64,000 nucleotides of DNA from Spirochaetales bacterium (lineage in GTDB: Bacteria > Spirochaetota > Leptospiria > Leptospirales > Leptonemataceae), in the NCBI GenBank assembly GCA_015075425.1, contig JABTUL010000002.1, forward strand, positions 124,001 through 188,000. The letters run 5' to 3'. The position numbers were made by a program, and so were the translations under genes. Positions within the stretch are counted from its first letter, which is position 1; each line of letters opens with the position of its first letter. This document shows, piece by piece, positions 45,252-55,439 of the stretch. The notes beneath the pieces were generated by a model that did not search any database, was not told the origin of the DNA, and worked only from the letters and a program-made list of their open reading frames with translations.

Positions 45252-45644
45252 CTACTTTTTAGGTTTCATCGCTTCGAGGTGCTTGCGACATTCCTCGCTG
45301 AGCTTATCTTTGTTTTCGAGCAGGCACTGGTGCGGGCGCACTTTGCTGCCTTTACAGAGCTTTTGAAAATCGGCCTTGCAGGCTTGCTGGAGCGGCTCTT
45401 TTCCTTCCCTTCCCCGACCCTGGCCGGCCTCAAACCGCTTTTGACAGGCGGGACTCAGTTTGGCCTTGTTCTCTTCCAGGCAGGCGCGCAGCCGACCCTG
45501 CCCTGGTTTAATACCTTTGCAGAGTTCCTGCACTTCTTTGCGGCAGGCACCCTGGCCCGGGGAAAAATCGTCTTCAGCGTAAAGGGGCACGGTCCACAGC
45601 AGCAAGGCCAGAAGGCCGGTGCTAAAAATACCTTTTGTGTTCAT
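45252..45644 (-). CDS. exported Cys-rich repeat protein
   Basis: 130-residue exported protein: signal peptide ending VPLYAE, then two copies of a four-cysteine helical repeat (CRKEVQELCKGIKPGQGRLR..C..C and CKADFQKLCKGSKVRPHQC..C) separated by a Gly/Arg linker. The spacing matches the Cys-rich repeat of Golgi apparatus protein 1-like families found in many proteobacteria. The function in bacteria is unknown. GAGGTG lies before ATG 45644. Confidence 0.8.
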   Translation of the reverse strand: MNTKGIFSTGLLALLLWTVPLYAEDDFSPGQGACRKEVQELCKGIKPGQGRLRACLEENKAKLSPACQKRFEAGQGRGREGKEPLQQACKADFQKLCKGSKVRPHQCLLENKDKLSEECRKHLEAMKPKK

Positions 45645-45727
45645 TAGAATCACCTCAAGGAAGGACTGTTTTGGCGGACGTATGCTGGCAATCCGGTTTT
45701 CTATTTTTCTGACTTCTGTGTCGTAAA

Positions 45728-46471
45728 TCAGAAATCGAGCCGGATACCGGCCGTAAAACGACCGCTTTCGCGCGCGGCAGCCGGTTCATCCAGACCAAAA
45801 CGTAGATACTCGAGCAGCGGATACTTCCGGGCAACGGATGGATTGGCCAGCACAAACGTATCGAGAATGTTCCATCCCCACAGAAAGCCCAGCAGGCCGG
45901 CCATCGAGTTGGTTTGATACTCACGCTGCAGGAGCACTTTCTTTTCCTGCTGTAAAATGCCGGCAAAGATCAAATACCCCTGATTGCCCTGCAGGGAAAG
46001 GAAAGCCGGAGTTACCTGCTCTGAATAGGCTGCTTGCGCCGCCGCGTGCTGCTCACGATAGGTCCAGTACTGCGCGGCCGTAACTCCAGTGGTTCCCAGA
46101 AAAAAGCCGGCGCGGCCGTAATGCCCGAGCGAAGCCTGACCCCAGCCGGGAAGGATAGTCGATTTCAGAACCGGCCCGAGCGCCAGCCCGGAAGGTTCCT
46201 CAGACTTTTCGATTTTCTCTACTTTTTCCGCTGGCTTTTCTATGGGTTTGGGCGGCGGCCAGTACACGGCTGCAATACGCACCTTCGCGATTTGCGCATT
46301 GGGCACAACGACGGCCTGTCCATTCTGGAATAGGATGCGATGCACGCCTCCTGCCGGGAAAGCGCGCACGTTGGCATAGGTAGTTCCATTTTTCAAGACA
46401 ACGATATCCGCCTGGAGGGCCGTCGATGAAAAGAGGCCGACGAAAAGCCAGCCCCTGAAAAAACACCGCAT
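45728..46471 (-). CDS. exported DUF5683-like membrane protein
   Basis: 247-residue protein: signal peptide (MRCFFRGWLFVGLFSSTALQA), a short beta domain (VVLKNGTTYANV), a Pro/Lys/Glu linker (about residues 72-92), and a DUF5683-like membrane part (VLKSTILPGWGQASLGHYGRAG). It starts 2 bases after the FecR gene and is the third gene of the sigma-FecR operon. The role is unknown; being co-transcribed with the regulator, it may be its output or a sensor. Confidence 0.75.
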   Translation of the reverse strand: MRCFFRGWLFVGLFSSTALQADIVVLKNGTTYANVRAFPAGGVHRILFQNGQAVVVPNAQIAKVRIAAVYWPPPKPIEKPAEKVEKIEKSEEPSGLALGPVLKSTILPGWGQASLGHYGRAGFFLGTTGVTAAQYWTYREQHAAAQAAYSEQVTPAFLSLQGNQGYLIFAGILQQEKKVLLQREYQTNSMAGLLGFLWGWNILDTFVLANPSVARKYPLLEYLRFGLDEPAAARESGRFTAGIRLDF

Positions 46472-46473
46472 GC

Positions 46474-47511
46474 CTATTTGAGTTCGTCAAGGGAAAGCAC
46501 CGCGGTGCGATCCATCTCTATGACACCATACGTGGTATGGATCTGCAAAACGGCGCCATGAAACGATGGATAGCCTGTGTATTCACGACCGTCCAGAAGA
46601 CGTACCGTGTACAGCCGACCGTAATGTTTTTTGATGGCTTCCTCGCTGTCGAGCTCAAGCTCCGTATTGAGCGGTCCCGTGCCATATTTGCGGAATACGT
46701 CATCGTCCCGCTGGAACTGAGCGCGTTCGATGGTATCCACGGCCTGCACCGGCCCGACAAGAATATTTCCGGCAGCATCAACGGTGGCTCGCTGACCGGC
46801 CATGACCCTGGCTTTATTGGCGCTCGCCACAGCTTCCAGGTCAACTTGACCATCGTGAACGACAAGTATGGTAAGTGCCGGACTGGACGACAGATTGAAT
46901 TCTGTGCCGCGAACGGAGGCAACCGCTGTGGGCGTTCGCACGGCAAATGATCCTTTGAGCGGACCGGAACGGTAGGAAAACTGTCCCTCAAGACCGATTT
47001 CGGTTAGCTCCGATCCGGCTTCTTGCACAAGAGAACGGGTCAGAGTCACCTGTGTATTTTCCCCAATTCTACTGACAATGCCACCTCTGAAGATGAGCTG
47101 GGCTGCGGAAGCGGGTCCGGTTTTTAAGATGCTACCCTCAGCAAAGGGCAGGCCGGCCGGTGGCAATTGACTTGCGGTCAGCTCCCGGGATTCTTGCTGC
47201 AAAGCAAGGCTGGCCCTGCCAAAGACGATCTGAATCACACCGGCGGGCACATCGCTCTGGCCACCGCGGCTCAGATAGATGCCCACACCAACGGCAACCA
47301 GAACCAGCGCTGCTAAACTTAATAATATACTTTTATTCATACTCTTTTTCTCCTGACGGGACGCTGCTCCGGCTGGATGGGCAAGGAGAGCCCGGGCTTC
47401 TGCGTCGCGACCGGCGAGCCCTGGATCATCCATTTTGAGACCGGCCAGGGAAGCGGGCCAATCGTCCGGGTCTCTATCGATGAGCAGGCGAGACAGTTCG
47501 TCCAGCTTCAT
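46474..47511 (-). CDS. FecR-domain transmembrane regulator
   Basis: 345-residue protein: cytoplasmic N-terminus (1-58) that may bind sigma, one transmembrane helix (about 60-80), and a periplasmic FecR domain (about 100-230, with RIGENTQVTL, VRTPTAVASVRGTEF and VHDGQVDLEA). FecR proteins control a partner ECF sigma factor. Its ATG overlaps the sigma gene stop as ATGA. No TonB receptor gene is nearby. Confidence 0.85.
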   Translation of the reverse strand: MKLDELSRLLIDRDPDDWPASLAGLKMDDPGLAGRDAEARALLAHPAGAASRQEKKSMNKSILLSLAALVLVAVGVGIYLSRGGQSDVPAGVIQIVFGRASLALQQESRELTASQLPPAGLPFAEGSILKTGPASAAQLIFRGGIVSRIGENTQVTLTRSLVQEAGSELTEIGLEGQFSYRSGPLKGSFAVRTPTAVASVRGTEFNLSSSPALTILVVHDGQVDLEAVASANKARVMAGQRATVDAAGNILVGPVQAVDTIERAQFQRDDDVFRKYGTGPLNTELELDSEEAIKKHYGRLYTVRLLDGREYTGYPSFHGAVLQIHTTYGVIEMDRTAVLSLDELK

Positions 47512-48056
47512 AGCAGATCCTCCAGATTGTAACCGGCCGTGCGAAAATGTCGGGCCACTTCTCCCAGACCTTTCTCCAGATTCCGATGCAGAGTGGCTCG
47601 CGAACCGCCAAGCTTACTCAATATCTCCGCGACCGGGCGCTGCTCTAAAAGGCGCATCTCAAGCAAAGCCGCCAGTTCTTCCGGCAATGTACTGATGGCC
47701 TCAAGAAACAGATTCCGGATCAAACCGTTATCCATTCCCGCTTCCCGCGCTGGCAGGAGATCAGGCCGGGATAGCGGCTCCGCCTTTTTCTCTTTGCCGC
47801 GATCCACGATGGCGTTGCGCGCCACGGTATAGAGATAGCCGCGCGCCGTTGCCCTTTCCAGTTGCCCCGATCGCAATTTCTTGAGCAATTTAAGCCAGAT
47901 GGTCTGACCCAGATCTTTTGCCTGCTCAAGACTGCCCGTCCGTGCAACCAGGTAGTGCTCCAGCCGACCTGCATGCTCCCTGTAAAACTCTGCAAAATCC
48001 TCTTCCCCGATGGTACGTCCGATGTCTCCTGTTTTGAATTCCGGTGGTCCGGTCAC
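47508..48056 (-). CDS. ECF-type RNA polymerase sigma factor
   Basis: 182-residue sigma-70 family ECF protein. Region 2 (about residues 20-90): FAEFYREHAGRLEHYLV, AKDLGQTIWLKLLKK, ARGYLYTVARNAIVDRGR-like stretch. Region 4 (about 120-172): LPEELAALLEMRLLEQRPVAE and a helix-turn-helix. The start is GTG with TGGAGGT 7 bases upstream. First gene of a three-gene operon with the FecR and DUF5683 genes. Confidence 0.9.
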   Translation of the reverse strand: MTGPPEFKTGDIGRTIGEEDFAEFYREHAGRLEHYLVARTGSLEQAKDLGQTIWLKLLKKLRSGQLERATARGYLYTVARNAIVDRGKEKKAEPLSRPDLLPAREAGMDNGLIRNLFLEAISTLPEELAALLEMRLLEQRPVAEILSKLGGSRATLHRNLEKGLGEVARHFRTAGYNLEDLL

Positions 48057-48170
48057 CTTATTACCTCCAGGAAGGGAATCCGTCTCATTTTTTTTTGTTT
48101 TTTTCAGGGTAGATAAGTCAAACCATTTCTAACAAAAGGGCGGCCTATCGGGCACCAGACGGTTCGCCGG

Positions 48171-48890
<720 letters not shown>

Positions 48891-48906
48891 AAGGGACTTT
48901 GCCTTC

Positions 48907-48925
48907 CCCCGGGGCAGTGCCGGGG
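48907..48925. terminator. weak GC-rich hairpin
   Basis: CCCCGG (48907-48912) with CCGGGG (48920-48925), between two convergent lipoprotein genes. It lacks a T-run, so termination is only possible. Confidence 0.3.
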
Positions 48926-48927
48926 TC

Positions 48928-49362
48928 TCACTCTCCCCTTAAAGTAAGATAAGCAAAAGTAAACTGCCAGCGCCCCCTTCTGCGTTCAAAAACCAGATTT
49001 TCAATCCGGAAGCTTTCACTGCTTCCCTGGTAGTCTCCCGGAGCAATGCGGGGGTAATGGATCAATACGTCACGCACAGTCTTTGTATTGTCCACATTGC
49101 GCTCACTGAGTATCCGCTCGACGAGGACGGCAAACTGCTCTGCGTTGTGATACTGTATCGGATCGTGGTCCAGCTCTCCGCGAGTCTGAAAAGGAAAGGC
49201 TGTGAGGGCCGTCAAACGCGACACATCCCCGTCTATGGCCGCCCGACGGAAAGCATTGTAGAACTGCTGAACATCTTGCTCTGAACGGGTAACCCCGGCG
49301 CAGGAAACAAACAATAAACATAGATAAGCAATTACGCTGGATGATTTCAAAGATGACAGCAC
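48928..49362 (-). CDS. putative lipoprotein, unknown function
   Basis: 144-residue lipoprotein with lipobox LFVSC (Cys21). The mature part resembles small SnoaL/NTF2-like proteins in pattern (VQQFYNAFRRAAIDGDVSRLTAL and a final strand GRWQFTFAYLTL) but I do not assign it firmly. It lies 6 bases downstream of the cyclase gene and is likely co-transcribed. Confidence 0.6.
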   Translation of the reverse strand: MLSSLKSSSVIAYLCLLFVSCAGVTRSEQDVQQFYNAFRRAAIDGDVSRLTALTAFPFQTRGELDHDPIQYHNAEQFAVLVERILSERNVDNTKTVRDVLIHYPRIAPGDYQGSSESFRIENLVFERRRGRWQFTFAYLTLRGE

Positions 49363-49368
49363 CCTTCT

Positions 49369-52300
49369 TTACCAGCCTTCGTGATTGACTTTCACCGGAA
49401 ATTCTACCGGAACAGCCGGATCGATTAAACCATCGAACTGACCCACGCCCAGTCGTTTGATCTCAAATGCACCGTTGGGCAAAAGTCCTTCATCGTCCGC
49501 CGACAATTCCGGTTTAATGCGCAGCAGGAAATACATATCCAGGACGCCCTTGCCTTTAGCCTGCACCTTGCCCCTGTATTCGCAAATAAAAAAATCCTTA
49601 ACCAGTTCATACGTGGCCGCAGAAATATTGATCTTTTCCGCCTCGCCGGCCGATTCCATGCGGCTGGCCACATTGACTGTATCTCCCCATATATCATAAG
49701 CAAATTTATAGTTTCCGATGACCCCTCCGGTAACCGGACCGGAATGGATGCCGATACGAATCTGCCAGTAATCCAGTCCCAGTGCGCGTTTCACTTCGGC
49801 CATTTGCAACATGAAGGATCGGAATTCCAGCGCCGTCAGACAGGCATCAACAGCATGGGTGGGAGTCAGATGCGGGACTCCGGTCACACACATGTAGGAA
49901 TCCCCGATCGTCTTGAGCTTCTCCATATTGAAGCGTCGCGCTACTTCATCGAATTGACTGAAACAACCGTCGAGCTCTTCCACCAGCTGGTGGGGCATCA
50001 TCTTTTCCGACGCTCTGGTAAAACCGACAAAATCGGTAAAGAGCACCGTCACATTGTCGTAAAACAAGGGCTCAACGCGACCTTCACGCTTCAACTCTTC
50101 TGCCACCGGGCCCGGCAGAACATTGTACAGCAGCTTGTCTGATTCAGCCCGGGCTTTCTCTGCCTGGCTCCGGGCGATCTGGGCTGCATCGCGCTCCCGA
50201 TCGGCTTCGGCTCGCGCCAGCCGTGTCTGACGTAAGAGTTCCAGAGCCCGCACCGCACCGGCAACCTGTGCACCCATTCTTTCCAGAAAGTGCAGCTCAT
50301 CTGCCGCACGCCGGGGATTCTCTGAGCCGGATATGGTTAAGATCGCCACTACCTGACCATCGAGCAAGAGTGGTAGTTCCACACACCACTGGAAACGCAG
50401 CTCGTTGTAAATGGTTTCATCAATGGGTGACTTCCGCAGCCAGTCCGCACTTACCCGGCGCAGGTAAAACGGATTTCTCTTCTGAAAGGTTCGAAAAAGG
50501 GTACCGCTCTCTGGCACCAGAGGAATGCGCTGGATGCTTTCGGGGACGGACACAACATCGCGAAGCTCACCCTCTTTAAGAAAGGCTGCCAGCAAAAGAT
50601 CGTTCGCGCTGGCATTGACCGTGAAAAAAGCAACAGCACTGGCCCCAAAACGACGATCCAGAACCTGTCCCAATTCGCGCAGCAACCCTTCCAGATCGAG
50701 AACCGAGTTGGCTTTACGCGCCAGGTCTGCCAGAATCTGGGTATCCTCCCGTGCTTGCTCGGCCCTTTCCTGTGCCTTCCGAACTTCCGTGAACAGATTG
50801 GAGACATGAATGGCACCGGCAATCTGGTTGGCAAATGCAGCCATAGATTCAATCTGCCGGCGTCCAGGGAACTCTCCCATGTACGATGTGCAAAGAAGGA
50901 TGCCGATGCTCTTGCCCTGGACAACCAGCGGAAGAAGCATGAACCATTGCAGCTCCAGATCCTGAATCAAAGCGCGATCGTGTTCCATGCCGGGATACGG
51001 GGACCGGAAAACATCATGCTTACCTCCTGCATGAACGAGCAGAGGTTTCTTGCGCTCGTAGACCCGCCGGATGATCCCGCCTTCTTCTCCCCTAACAATG
51101 CGCAACCCGGAAGCCCGCTCAAACAACTGCGCGGGGGCCCGAGCCCGGGCGGACAACAGTTCGCCGGTACGACCATCGGGCAGAAGCAAAACAGACGATT
51201 CTACCTCGTAATCGGATGAAAGATGACTGAAGACCAGATCTACCACCTGGTATAGATCAGCGGAGGCATTCAGTGCCCGCGAAAATTCGTTGAGGTTCTC
51301 CGCTCTTTTGCGCTCTGATTCAGCGGCCCGGCGCGATTCTTCTGCCTGTCGCAAAAGCTCTGCAGCCCGGAATCCACCGGCAATTTGCGCTGCGATCTGC
51401 TCACAAAAGGCAATCTCCCGTCGCTCAATGCGAACAGATCCGGAACCACCGAAGGCAACAATGCCCACTATTTTATCGTTAACCAGAAGAGGCAACTGCA
51501 GGAACCAATCGAACTGCCAGATTTCCCGGATCCGGCGATCTACGGGAAAACGCTCGAGGATACGCTGCGGAATGCGAGCCATGAAAGAGGGCTTTCGTCT
51601 GCTGAAGGTCTGAAACATGCTGCCGCTTGCCTGGACCAGCGGAATGGACGTCACCTCAGGCGGGAATTGGGAAGCATGCACCATCTTTCCTTCCACAAAA
51701 CCCACGCGGGCCATGAGATTTTTCCCGCTACCATCGACAGCCCACAGTCCTGCATTGTTAATGCCGTAACGCTCACCAAGGAGCGCGGCCACTAACTGGA
51801 GCAACTGCTCGGGTTCCGTACTTTCATTTACGCGTCGCGATAGTTCCGCTAAAATTTCCGTTTCTTGTCGGGCAAGTTCCGCCTGGATCTGCTCTTCTTT
51901 GATTTTCTTGAGTAAATTGGAGGTGTTGATGGCGCCCGCAATTTGCTCACCAAAGCGTTCTACGGCTGCGGTTTCCTGTCGGGACAGACCCTCCGGCCTT
52001 GCGTAGGAAGTAACTGTGAGGAGGCCCGTGGGCTGCCCCTGAATGACCAGAGGCAGGAGCAGGAACCAGCGAAACGAAAGCGTGTTCACTATGGTTCGAT
52101 CCAGTTCCATCCCTGGATAGGGCCGACTGAAGATATCCCGTTTGCCACCAACACGAATATGCAGAGGCTTCTGCCGCTCGAATGCCAGGCGCAGAATCCC
52201 ACCGTTCTCCCCCGGTGGCACACGGATCCGCTCAACAAAACGAATCCGCTCCAGGTCTTGCTCCGTGTCTGTAAAGTAACGCGAGAACACCAGCTCTCCG

Positions 52301-53076
52301 GTCTCTGGATCCGGCAGAAAAAGGATGCAGGAATCGATGCTGTATTGCTTCTGCGTAAATCGTATTATTTTTTCAATCACCCGATCCAGGTCAGGATCAT
52401 CATTTAAAGCTCTGGCGAACTCATTGAGTTTTTCTGTATTCAAACGTTCCCGGTCGGCTTCTTCACGAGCAGCATCGGCACGGCTTCGTTCGTTCTCCGC
52501 TTCCAGGCGCGCCTTCATGGCCCGGCCATGGATCCGGTTTAGAACATAAGAAAGGACATTCATTCCGGCCAGCCAGAAGACGGCCAATGGAGCCCAGAGT
52601 GCCCAGGGTGTGGGGGTGGGTCCACCCCAGAAATTGGTATCCGGCCAACCCAGGGTGACCGCGGCTTCCCCGCCAAAAAGGAGAAATGCCGCCAGTGTGG
52701 CGGCAAAAATCCCGCGGCCTTTCTTATCTGTCAGAGAGGAAAGGCCGATGGGAATTGCCAGACCGGCGACAAGCGGTGACTGAATCCCTCCCGTAAAAAG
52801 ACAGAGAAGGCTCACCAAAAAAATATCCATACAGCTGCGCAAATACCCGAGCATCTGATCCGTTCGCGGACCGGGTGCCGGCAAAAGGCCGCGAGCCCTC
52901 AAAGGTCCAGAGACCAGAATTAGCAAAGCAAAAATGGAGTGGGTTGCCAACAGGTAACGAAGTGGACCCGGATCGATGCCATAGACCAGAGCCAGAGCAA
53001 GAGAAGACCAGAAAAATCGTCCCAGGGCAGTAGCGGAAAATCCGGCACCGCTCAGCCATTGTAACGCGCTATTCAT
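49369..53076 (-). CDS. membrane adenylate cyclase with four GAF domains
   Basis: 1235 residues: N-terminal membrane region with about six helices (10-180), short coiled coils, GAF1 (about 222-390), GAF2 (405-575), GAF3 (595-760), GAF4 (780-950), a signalling helix, and a class III cyclase domain (1002-1185). Metal-binding Asp1015 (FTDFVGF) and Asp1059 (IGDSY), adenine-selecting Lys1055 and Asp1128 (YDIWGD), and Asn1135/Arg1139 are all present, so it should make cAMP. GAF1 resembles GAF3 and GAF2 resembles GAF4. ATG 53076 overlaps the rsgA stop by 8 bases. Confidence 0.92.
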   Translation of the reverse strand: MNSALQWLSGAGFSATALGRFFWSSLALALVYGIDPGPLRYLLATHSIFALLILVSGPLRARGLLPAPGPRTDQMLGYLRSCMDIFLVSLLCLFTGGIQSPLVAGLAIPIGLSSLTDKKGRGIFAATLAAFLLFGGEAAVTLGWPDTNFWGGPTPTPWALWAPLAVFWLAGMNVLSYVLNRIHGRAMKARLEAENERSRADAAREEADRERLNTEKLNEFARALNDDPDLDRVIEKIIRFTQKQYSIDSCILFLPDPETGELVFSRYFTDTEQDLERIRFVERIRVPPGENGGILRLAFERQKPLHIRVGGKRDIFSRPYPGMELDRTIVNTLSFRWFLLLPLVIQGQPTGLLTVTSYARPEGLSRQETAAVERFGEQIAGAINTSNLLKKIKEEQIQAELARQETEILAELSRRVNESTEPEQLLQLVAALLGERYGINNAGLWAVDGSGKNLMARVGFVEGKMVHASQFPPEVTSIPLVQASGSMFQTFSRRKPSFMARIPQRILERFPVDRRIREIWQFDWFLQLPLLVNDKIVGIVAFGGSGSVRIERREIAFCEQIAAQIAGGFRAAELLRQAEESRRAAESERKRAENLNEFSRALNASADLYQVVDLVFSHLSSDYEVESSVLLLPDGRTGELLSARARAPAQLFERASGLRIVRGEEGGIIRRVYERKKPLLVHAGGKHDVFRSPYPGMEHDRALIQDLELQWFMLLPLVVQGKSIGILLCTSYMGEFPGRRQIESMAAFANQIAGAIHVSNLFTEVRKAQERAEQAREDTQILADLARKANSVLDLEGLLRELGQVLDRRFGASAVAFFTVNASANDLLLAAFLKEGELRDVVSVPESIQRIPLVPESGTLFRTFQKRNPFYLRRVSADWLRKSPIDETIYNELRFQWCVELPLLLDGQVVAILTISGSENPRRAADELHFLERMGAQVAGAVRALELLRQTRLARAEADRERDAAQIARSQAEKARAESDKLLYNVLPGPVAEELKREGRVEPLFYDNVTVLFTDFVGFTRASEKMMPHQLVEELDGCFSQFDEVARRFNMEKLKTIGDSYMCVTGVPHLTPTHAVDACLTALEFRSFMLQMAEVKRALGLDYWQIRIGIHSGPVTGGVIGNYKFAYDIWGDTVNVASRMESAGEAEKINISAATYELVKDFFICEYRGKVQAKGKGVLDMYFLLRIKPELSADDEGLLPNGAFEIKRLGVGQFDGLIDPAVPVEFPVKVNHEGW

Positions 53077-54118
53077 AATGAACCCGTGGCCGTTTACGCT
53101 CAGCAACGCTCTTAATGGCCCGGCCGATGCGGCGGGCCTCGGCTGAATCCCGACCATGCAGCTTTTGCCTCAGGGCAAAGGCTTCCGCTTCCCGGCGCAA
53201 TTTTACGTAGCTCAGCAGTCGCTCCCGGGACAATTCATTGCCGTCCACTGCAAGAAGGACAGCACAACCTGGTTCATTTTCATGACGACAGTTACGAAAC
53301 CGACAATGTTTACCTGTTTCTTCTATTTCCGGGAACGTTTCGCTTACGCCTTCTTCTGCATCCCAGAGTTGCAACTCGCGCATCCCCGGCGTATCAATAA
53401 CCATTCCACCTCCTGGCAAAAAGAAAAGTTTCCGGGCACTGGTCGTGTGTCGTCCACGCGAATCGTGTGCCCGGACAGCCGCCGTTTTTTGCACTGTGGC
53501 CCCCAGAAGGGCATTGAGCAGCGTGGATTTCCCCGCACCCGATGAGCCCAGAAATACTCCGGTAATGCCCGGTCCAAGGATGCCCGCAACACGATCCACG
53601 CCCCGGCCCTCGAGAACACAAATAGAAAAAAGAACAATACCAGGTAGAACGGCACGGGCCCGGGCCAGGGCATCGTCCAGGGCTGGCGCACGGTCTTCCT
53701 TTGTCAGGACAACAACGGGCACGACTTTTCCGGCATGGATCAAAGCAATCGTTCTCTCCAGCCGACGCGGGTTGAAGTCTCCATCGAGTCCCTGCAGGAC
53801 AAAGGCATAATCTACATTGGCCGCGAGAAGCTGCTCCTGCATCGGCTCACCCACCACCTTGCGCGCAAGGAGCGACGTCCGCGAAAGTACGGAGGCGATG
53901 CGATTTTCCGGAGTCAACGCCACCCAGTCGCCCACGGCCAGCCAGGTAGAGGGCGGACCGGCCGCATAGTTCAGAGGACCGCTGACGGGGCCCGAGCCAC
54001 TCATGGCCAGAAAACGACTGCCGGAAATGCTGACAATCCGCGCGGGCTGACACTCCGGGAAGGAAAGGAGCTCCTTAGAGCGCGATCTTTGCCAGCCGAG
54101 GTCTATCAGATTCTCCAC
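53069..54118 (-). CDS. rsgA: ribosome small subunit-dependent GTPase A
   Basis: 349-residue circularly permuted GTPase for 30S maturation: OB fold (about 40-115), then G4 VVLTKED, G1 GSSGAGKSTLLNAL, G3 DTPGMRE, and a C-terminal zinc site CRFRNCRHENEPGC. The GTG at 54118 has AGGAAGG upstream with 6-base spacing; the longer upstream frame is not homologous. First gene of an apparent rsgA-cyclase-lipoprotein operon. Confidence 0.93.
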   Translation of the reverse strand: MENLIDLGWQRSRSKELLSFPECQPARIVSISGSRFLAMSGSGPVSGPLNYAAGPPSTWLAVGDWVALTPENRIASVLSRTSLLARKVVGEPMQEQLLAANVDYAFVLQGLDGDFNPRRLERTIALIHAGKVVPVVVLTKEDRAPALDDALARARAVLPGIVLFSICVLEGRGVDRVAGILGPGITGVFLGSSGAGKSTLLNALLGATVQKTAAVRAHDSRGRHTTSARKLFFLPGGGMVIDTPGMRELQLWDAEEGVSETFPEIEETGKHCRFRNCRHENEPGCAVLLAVDGNELSRERLLSYVKLRREAEAFALRQKLHGRDSAEARRIGRAIKSVAERKRPRVHYE

Positions 54119-54265
54119 ACCCGCCTTCCTGCGAGCTGAAGCGGAGACTTCAAGAAAAATGCAGGACTTCGCCGATCCCGGAAGGGCCAATCGGAAACCA
54201 GCAAACAACGGGCCGTCGCACAGGAAATTGGATTGCCTCCGCAGAGCCACAAGCGGTTCTGTCGC

Positions 54266-55423
54266 ATGCCCATTCATCTGACTGAAGAACAATTGGAACT
54301 CAGAGATCTGGTACACGATTTTGCTCAGCGGGAAATTGCACCCATCGCTCTCGAGTGGGATCAGAAAAATGAAGCTCCGATGGAAATCGTCCGCAAGACC
54401 CGGCGGGAACTGGGAATTTCTGGCCTTACGATCCCGGAAGAATACGGCGGCCTGGGCCTGGGTACGCTTGAACTGACTATAATGACAGAAGAGATGTCCA
54501 GAGCCTGCCTCGGGATCACCCTGTGTTACGGCGTTACTTACCTGGGAATTCTACCCATACTCAAGGGCGGGACTCCGGAACAAAAAAAGAAATGGCTGTC
54601 TCCCGTGGCCGCAGGAGAAGTCGGGGTGAGTTTTTGTCTGTCGGAACCGGGAGCTGGTTCTGACGTGCCGGGCATGTCCACCGTGGCGGAAAAGAAAAAA
54701 GATAAATATATATTGAATGGGACCAAGGCCTGGATTACCGGTGGCGGGACTTCGGATGCCTATACGGTTTTTGCGTACACCAACAAAGATCGTGGACCGC
54801 GCGGCGTCTCCTGTTTCTATGTGGAACGGAATACCCCCGGCCTGAGCCTGGGCAAGAAAGAAGATAAACTGGGCATCCGGGCCAGCGATACCCGTCAGGT
54901 GATCTTTGAGGATTGCGAGGTCCCGGCTGAGAATCTGCTGGGTCGGGAGAATATGGGTTTTGTCTATGCTCTGCAAACTCTGGCTTCCTCCCGTTCTCTG
55001 GTCGCCGGTATGGGTGTGGGCATAGCGCAAGCGGCACTCGATCATGCTGTACGTTATGCAAAAGAAAGAGAACAATTTGGACAGAAGATTTCCAATTTCC
55101 AGGCCATCCAGCATATGTTAGCGGATATGGCCATTCGCACCGAAACCAGCCGGAGCATCACCTACCGCGCCGCCCGTGCCGATGACAAAGGCGCAAAGGA
55201 CGCAACCAAACTGGCCTCCATATCCAAAGCCTACACATCGAACTGCGCTGTGATGAATGCACTGGATGCCATCCAGATCCACGGGGGCTACGGCTACACC
55301 AGGGAATACCCGGTGGAGAAGCTGCTGAGAGATGCTAAAATTCTGGAAATTTTCGAGGGTACGACACAAATTCAGAAAAATGAAATCGCCACAGCCATAA
55401 TCAAAGAATCACTCTCCGCTTGA
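54266..55423 (+). CDS. acyl-CoA dehydrogenase
   Basis: 385-residue flavoprotein of the short/medium-chain type. Motifs: CLSEPGAGSD, KAWITGGG, the C-terminal HGGYGYTREYPVEKLLRD and IFEGTTQIQ with the catalytic Glu. It oxidises acyl-CoA to enoyl-CoA; chain length is unknown. ATG 54266 is preferred over one 11 codons upstream. Stands alone on the plus strand, divergent from rsgA. Confidence 0.94.
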   Translation: MPIHLTEEQLELRDLVHDFAQREIAPIALEWDQKNEAPMEIVRKTRRELGISGLTIPEEYGGLGLGTLELTIMTEEMSRACLGITLCYGVTYLGILPILKGGTPEQKKKWLSPVAAGEVGVSFCLSEPGAGSDVPGMSTVAEKKKDKYILNGTKAWITGGGTSDAYTVFAYTNKDRGPRGVSCFYVERNTPGLSLGKKEDKLGIRASDTRQVIFEDCEVPAENLLGRENMGFVYALQTLASSRSLVAGMGVGIAQAALDHAVRYAKEREQFGQKISNFQAIQHMLADMAIRTETSRSITYRAARADDKGAKDATKLASISKAYTSNCAVMNALDAIQIHGGYGYTREYPVEKLLRDAKILEIFEGTTQIQKNEIATAIIKESLSA

Positions 55424-55439
55424 ATCAGGCTTAACCCGC

